This document shows positions 6,484 through 7,758 of a DNA stretch of 7,758 bases, piece after piece. Position 1 is the first letter of the stretch. The number at the start of each line of letters is the position of its first letter. The DNA is from Lachnospiraceae bacterium. GTDB lineage: Bacteria > Bacillota_A > Clostridia > Lachnospirales > Lachnospiraceae. A program made the position numbers and the translations under genes. The notes beneath the pieces are model-generated. The model saw only the letters and a list, made by a program, of their open reading frames with translations, was not told the origin of the DNA and ran no database searches. The DNA is taken from NCBI GenBank assembly GCA_017553665.1, contig JAFZKM010000215.1, positions 1 to 7,758 of the forward strand, in the 5' to 3' direction.

Positions 6484-6518
6484 AAACTCTCCGTTCCGAG
6501 TGCCGGGCGATCAGGATC
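6463..6518 (-). repeat. 11-bp inverted repeat enclosing the dut start and Shine-Dalgarno
   Basis: GATCCTGATCG (6463-6473) and its exact complement CGATCAGGATC (6508-6518) flank a 34-base loop. The minus-strand mRNA can therefore form a perfect 11-bp stem whose loop carries GGAG (6489-6492) and the ATG (6481-6483) of dut. A 3-bp inner helix is also possible. The 3' arm lies in dut codons 4-7. The repeat may control dut translation, mark a processing site or bind a dimeric protein; the sequence alone does not decide. Confidence 0.6.
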
Positions 6519-6560
6519 TCCTGTGCCTGTTTTAAATTGTCAATAAAGGTCTGTGCTTCC

Positions 6561-7727
6561 TTATTCCTCGTCGCCGAGCAGCCGCCTCAGTTCATTCGCA
6601 ACGGCTTCTCCGTCCTCCAGGGCATATTCCTCGACCTCATGCGACGGTTCCAAATGGCCAAGCATGGAAAACTCCAGAAATACCATACGGTCCTGATAGA
6701 TGTCGCAGACAGTGACCAGTCCGACCGAATCCCCCTCCGTTTCCGGCCAGGATGCCTGATAGAGAATATCGTGTTCGGAGTCTAGATAATCGGAATCTGT
6801 CCCGGTGCCGAGGAGATCTCCCCTGACACTCTCGATATATGTTTTAACTTTATTATACTGCTCTTCATCGGCATAACCGAATGAAGTGATATCGAGAATG
6901 TTTCCTCCCGCTCTGCCGCCGTCCGCGCCTTCCACGCCTTCAAAGTCCTGGGTAATATCAGAAAACTTGGCGTTATCTCCGACTGTCATGGCTGCGGTGG
7001 GAACTGGTTCATGATCGGATCCTTCCGCCGCGCACATGTCATCATCGGACGCATCCGCTGTCACGGAATCGATTTCTCCGTTCTCATAGAACGAACCTGC
7101 AGAAGCCGAAAGCATCGAATCAACAGAGAAATCACCGCCATTATCCGCTTCTTTCGAATCCTCAATGAACTGTTCCAAAGCCGGATACATGTCATTCGCC
7201 CCCGCGCTGTTCGCGGTAGCTGCGGAAGCATCGCTCTTACTGTATGAGCTGTCTTTCGTTTTCGTATCGGATGCTGCCATTTCGGCGTTCATGGTCATGG
7301 AACTGCCGTTTGAGGCGGGCGCCATGGTCGCGTCCGCGGACTTCTTCATGAACAGACCGTTCTTCAGTACTCCGATGCCTACTATGCCGATCAGTGCAGC
7401 CGCAGCGATGCCTGCCGCGATCCTGGCGATACGACGGTAATTGAACTTCCTTACCTTAACGGGTGCGGGTTCCTGCGCGGGTTTATCTTCCGCGGGGAAC
7501 GCTTTTGCCGATTCGTCGGCGTTTTTAATGGCGTTCATGGTGCGAGCGATCAGATCGTCGCTTACCGAAAGTCCCAGATCGTCCCATGATTCGTCAAGGC
7601 CGTTCTTTATTAAATTTTCAAACTCTTCGTCGGCTTCGTACTCTGCCGCAAAAGCCTCGATATCAACTATATTGTCGGAGTTTTTGCCGCTTTCGTCAAC
7701 AATATTTTTCCTGATATCCCTGTCCAT
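6561..7727 (-). CDS. One-pass membrane protein, anti-sigma-factor-like
   Basis: I do not recognise this 388-residue protein as a named family. It has an acidic cytoplasmic N-terminus (1-90) containing LSVSDDLIARTMNAI (53-67), a helical phrase seen in many Firmicute anti-sigma and sigma-regulator proteins. A basic patch KVRKFNYRRIAR (91-102) and one membrane helix of Ala, Ile and Gly (about 103-121) follow, placing the N-terminus inside. The outer part is low-complexity, rich in Ser, Ala, Asp and Met (about 130-260), and ends in a more ordered acidic domain of about 120 residues with no recognised motif. There is no cleavable signal peptide and no HxxxCxxC zinc motif. GGGAGG lies 8 bases before the ATG. 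An ECF sigma gene could lie just upstream, outside the window: the last three bases read TGA on this strand and could be its stop, but this cannot be shown. Role as a sigma regulator is inference. Confidence 0.85.
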   Translation of the reverse strand: MDRDIRKNIVDESGKNSDNIVDIEAFAAEYEADEEFENLIKNGLDESWDDLGLSVSDDLIARTMNAIKNADESAKAFPAEDKPAQEPAPVKVRKFNYRRIARIAAGIAAAALIGIVGIGVLKNGLFMKKSADATMAPASNGSSMTMNAEMAASDTKTKDSSYSKSDASAATANSAGANDMYPALEQFIEDSKEADNGGDFSVDSMLSASAGSFYENGEIDSVTADASDDDMCAAEGSDHEPVPTAAMTVGDNAKFSDITQDFEGVEGADGGRAGGNILDITSFGYADEEQYNKVKTYIESVRGDLLGTGTDSDYLDSEHDILYQASWPETEGDSVGLVTVCDIYQDRMVFLEFSMLGHLEPSHEVEEYALEDGEAVANELRRLLGDEE

Positions 7728-7758
7728 GGTCAGATCCTCCCTTCCAGTTTATTTTTCA

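Noticed and set aside
6538..6543. A perfect TTGACA on the minus strand before dut, suggesting a dut promoter.
   Set aside because: No acceptable -10 box lies 15 to 19 bases downstream; the best six bases there (GGAGAT, GAGATC) match the consensus poorly.
6449..6590. A minus-strand frame reading across the gap between the anti-sigma-like gene and dut (NKEAQTFIDNLKQAQEILIA).
   Set aside because: It looks protein-like, but has no ATG, GTG or TTG start and no ribosome binding site, and it overlaps two well-supported genes out of frame.

Overview
The window looks like ordinary chromosome from an anaerobic Firmicute of the Clostridia (Lachnospiraceae-like). The grounds are consensus AAGGAGG-type ribosome binding sites before most genes, a T-box leader, an iron-sulfur L-serine dehydratase, a Corynebacterium-type meso-diaminopimelate dehydrogenase, and base composition that looks close to or slightly above 50% GC by eye. 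The genus is inference. All six genes lie on the minus strand, so transcription runs from the right end to the left. No tRNA or rRNA gene, insertion sequence, CRISPR array, phage module or attachment site was seen.

From right to left, the first cluster (7727 to 3738) holds four genes. They are a one-pass membrane protein that resembles an anti-sigma factor, a trimeric-type dUTPase (dut), a compact one-chain L-serine dehydratase (sdaA-like), and meso-DAP dehydrogenase (ddh). The gaps are 77, 47 and 2 bases, so at least the last three probably share a transcript. Serine dehydratase makes pyruvate and ammonia. Pyruvate feeds DapA and ammonia is the co-substrate of Ddh, so the tightly joined sdaA-ddh pair may link serine breakdown to diaminopimelate and cell-wall synthesis. 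That link is inference. The dut gene is bracketed by an 11-bp inverted repeat whose loop holds its Shine-Dalgarno and start codon, and by an 8-bp inverted repeat around its stop codon.

The second unit (3730 to beyond position 1) has its own promoter, starting 7 bases after the ddh stop codon. A full T-box leader with terminator and antiterminator follows, then hisS and thrS, which runs off the left edge. The leader stands before the histidine enzyme, yet both decoding elements point to threonine. The specifier is best read as ACC, and the antiterminator bulge is UGGA, which cannot pair with the C73 of tRNA-His. HisS would then be induced along with ThrS when charged tRNA-Thr runs low.

Both synthetases carry signatures unlike the common bacterial textbook forms: a eukaryote-like motif 2 in HisRS and an altered amino-acid pocket in ThrRS. 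I found no wholly new system. The points most worth checking are the Thr-specific T-box before hisS, the hairpin around the dut start, and the possible use of the T-box terminator as the end of the upstream ddh transcript.
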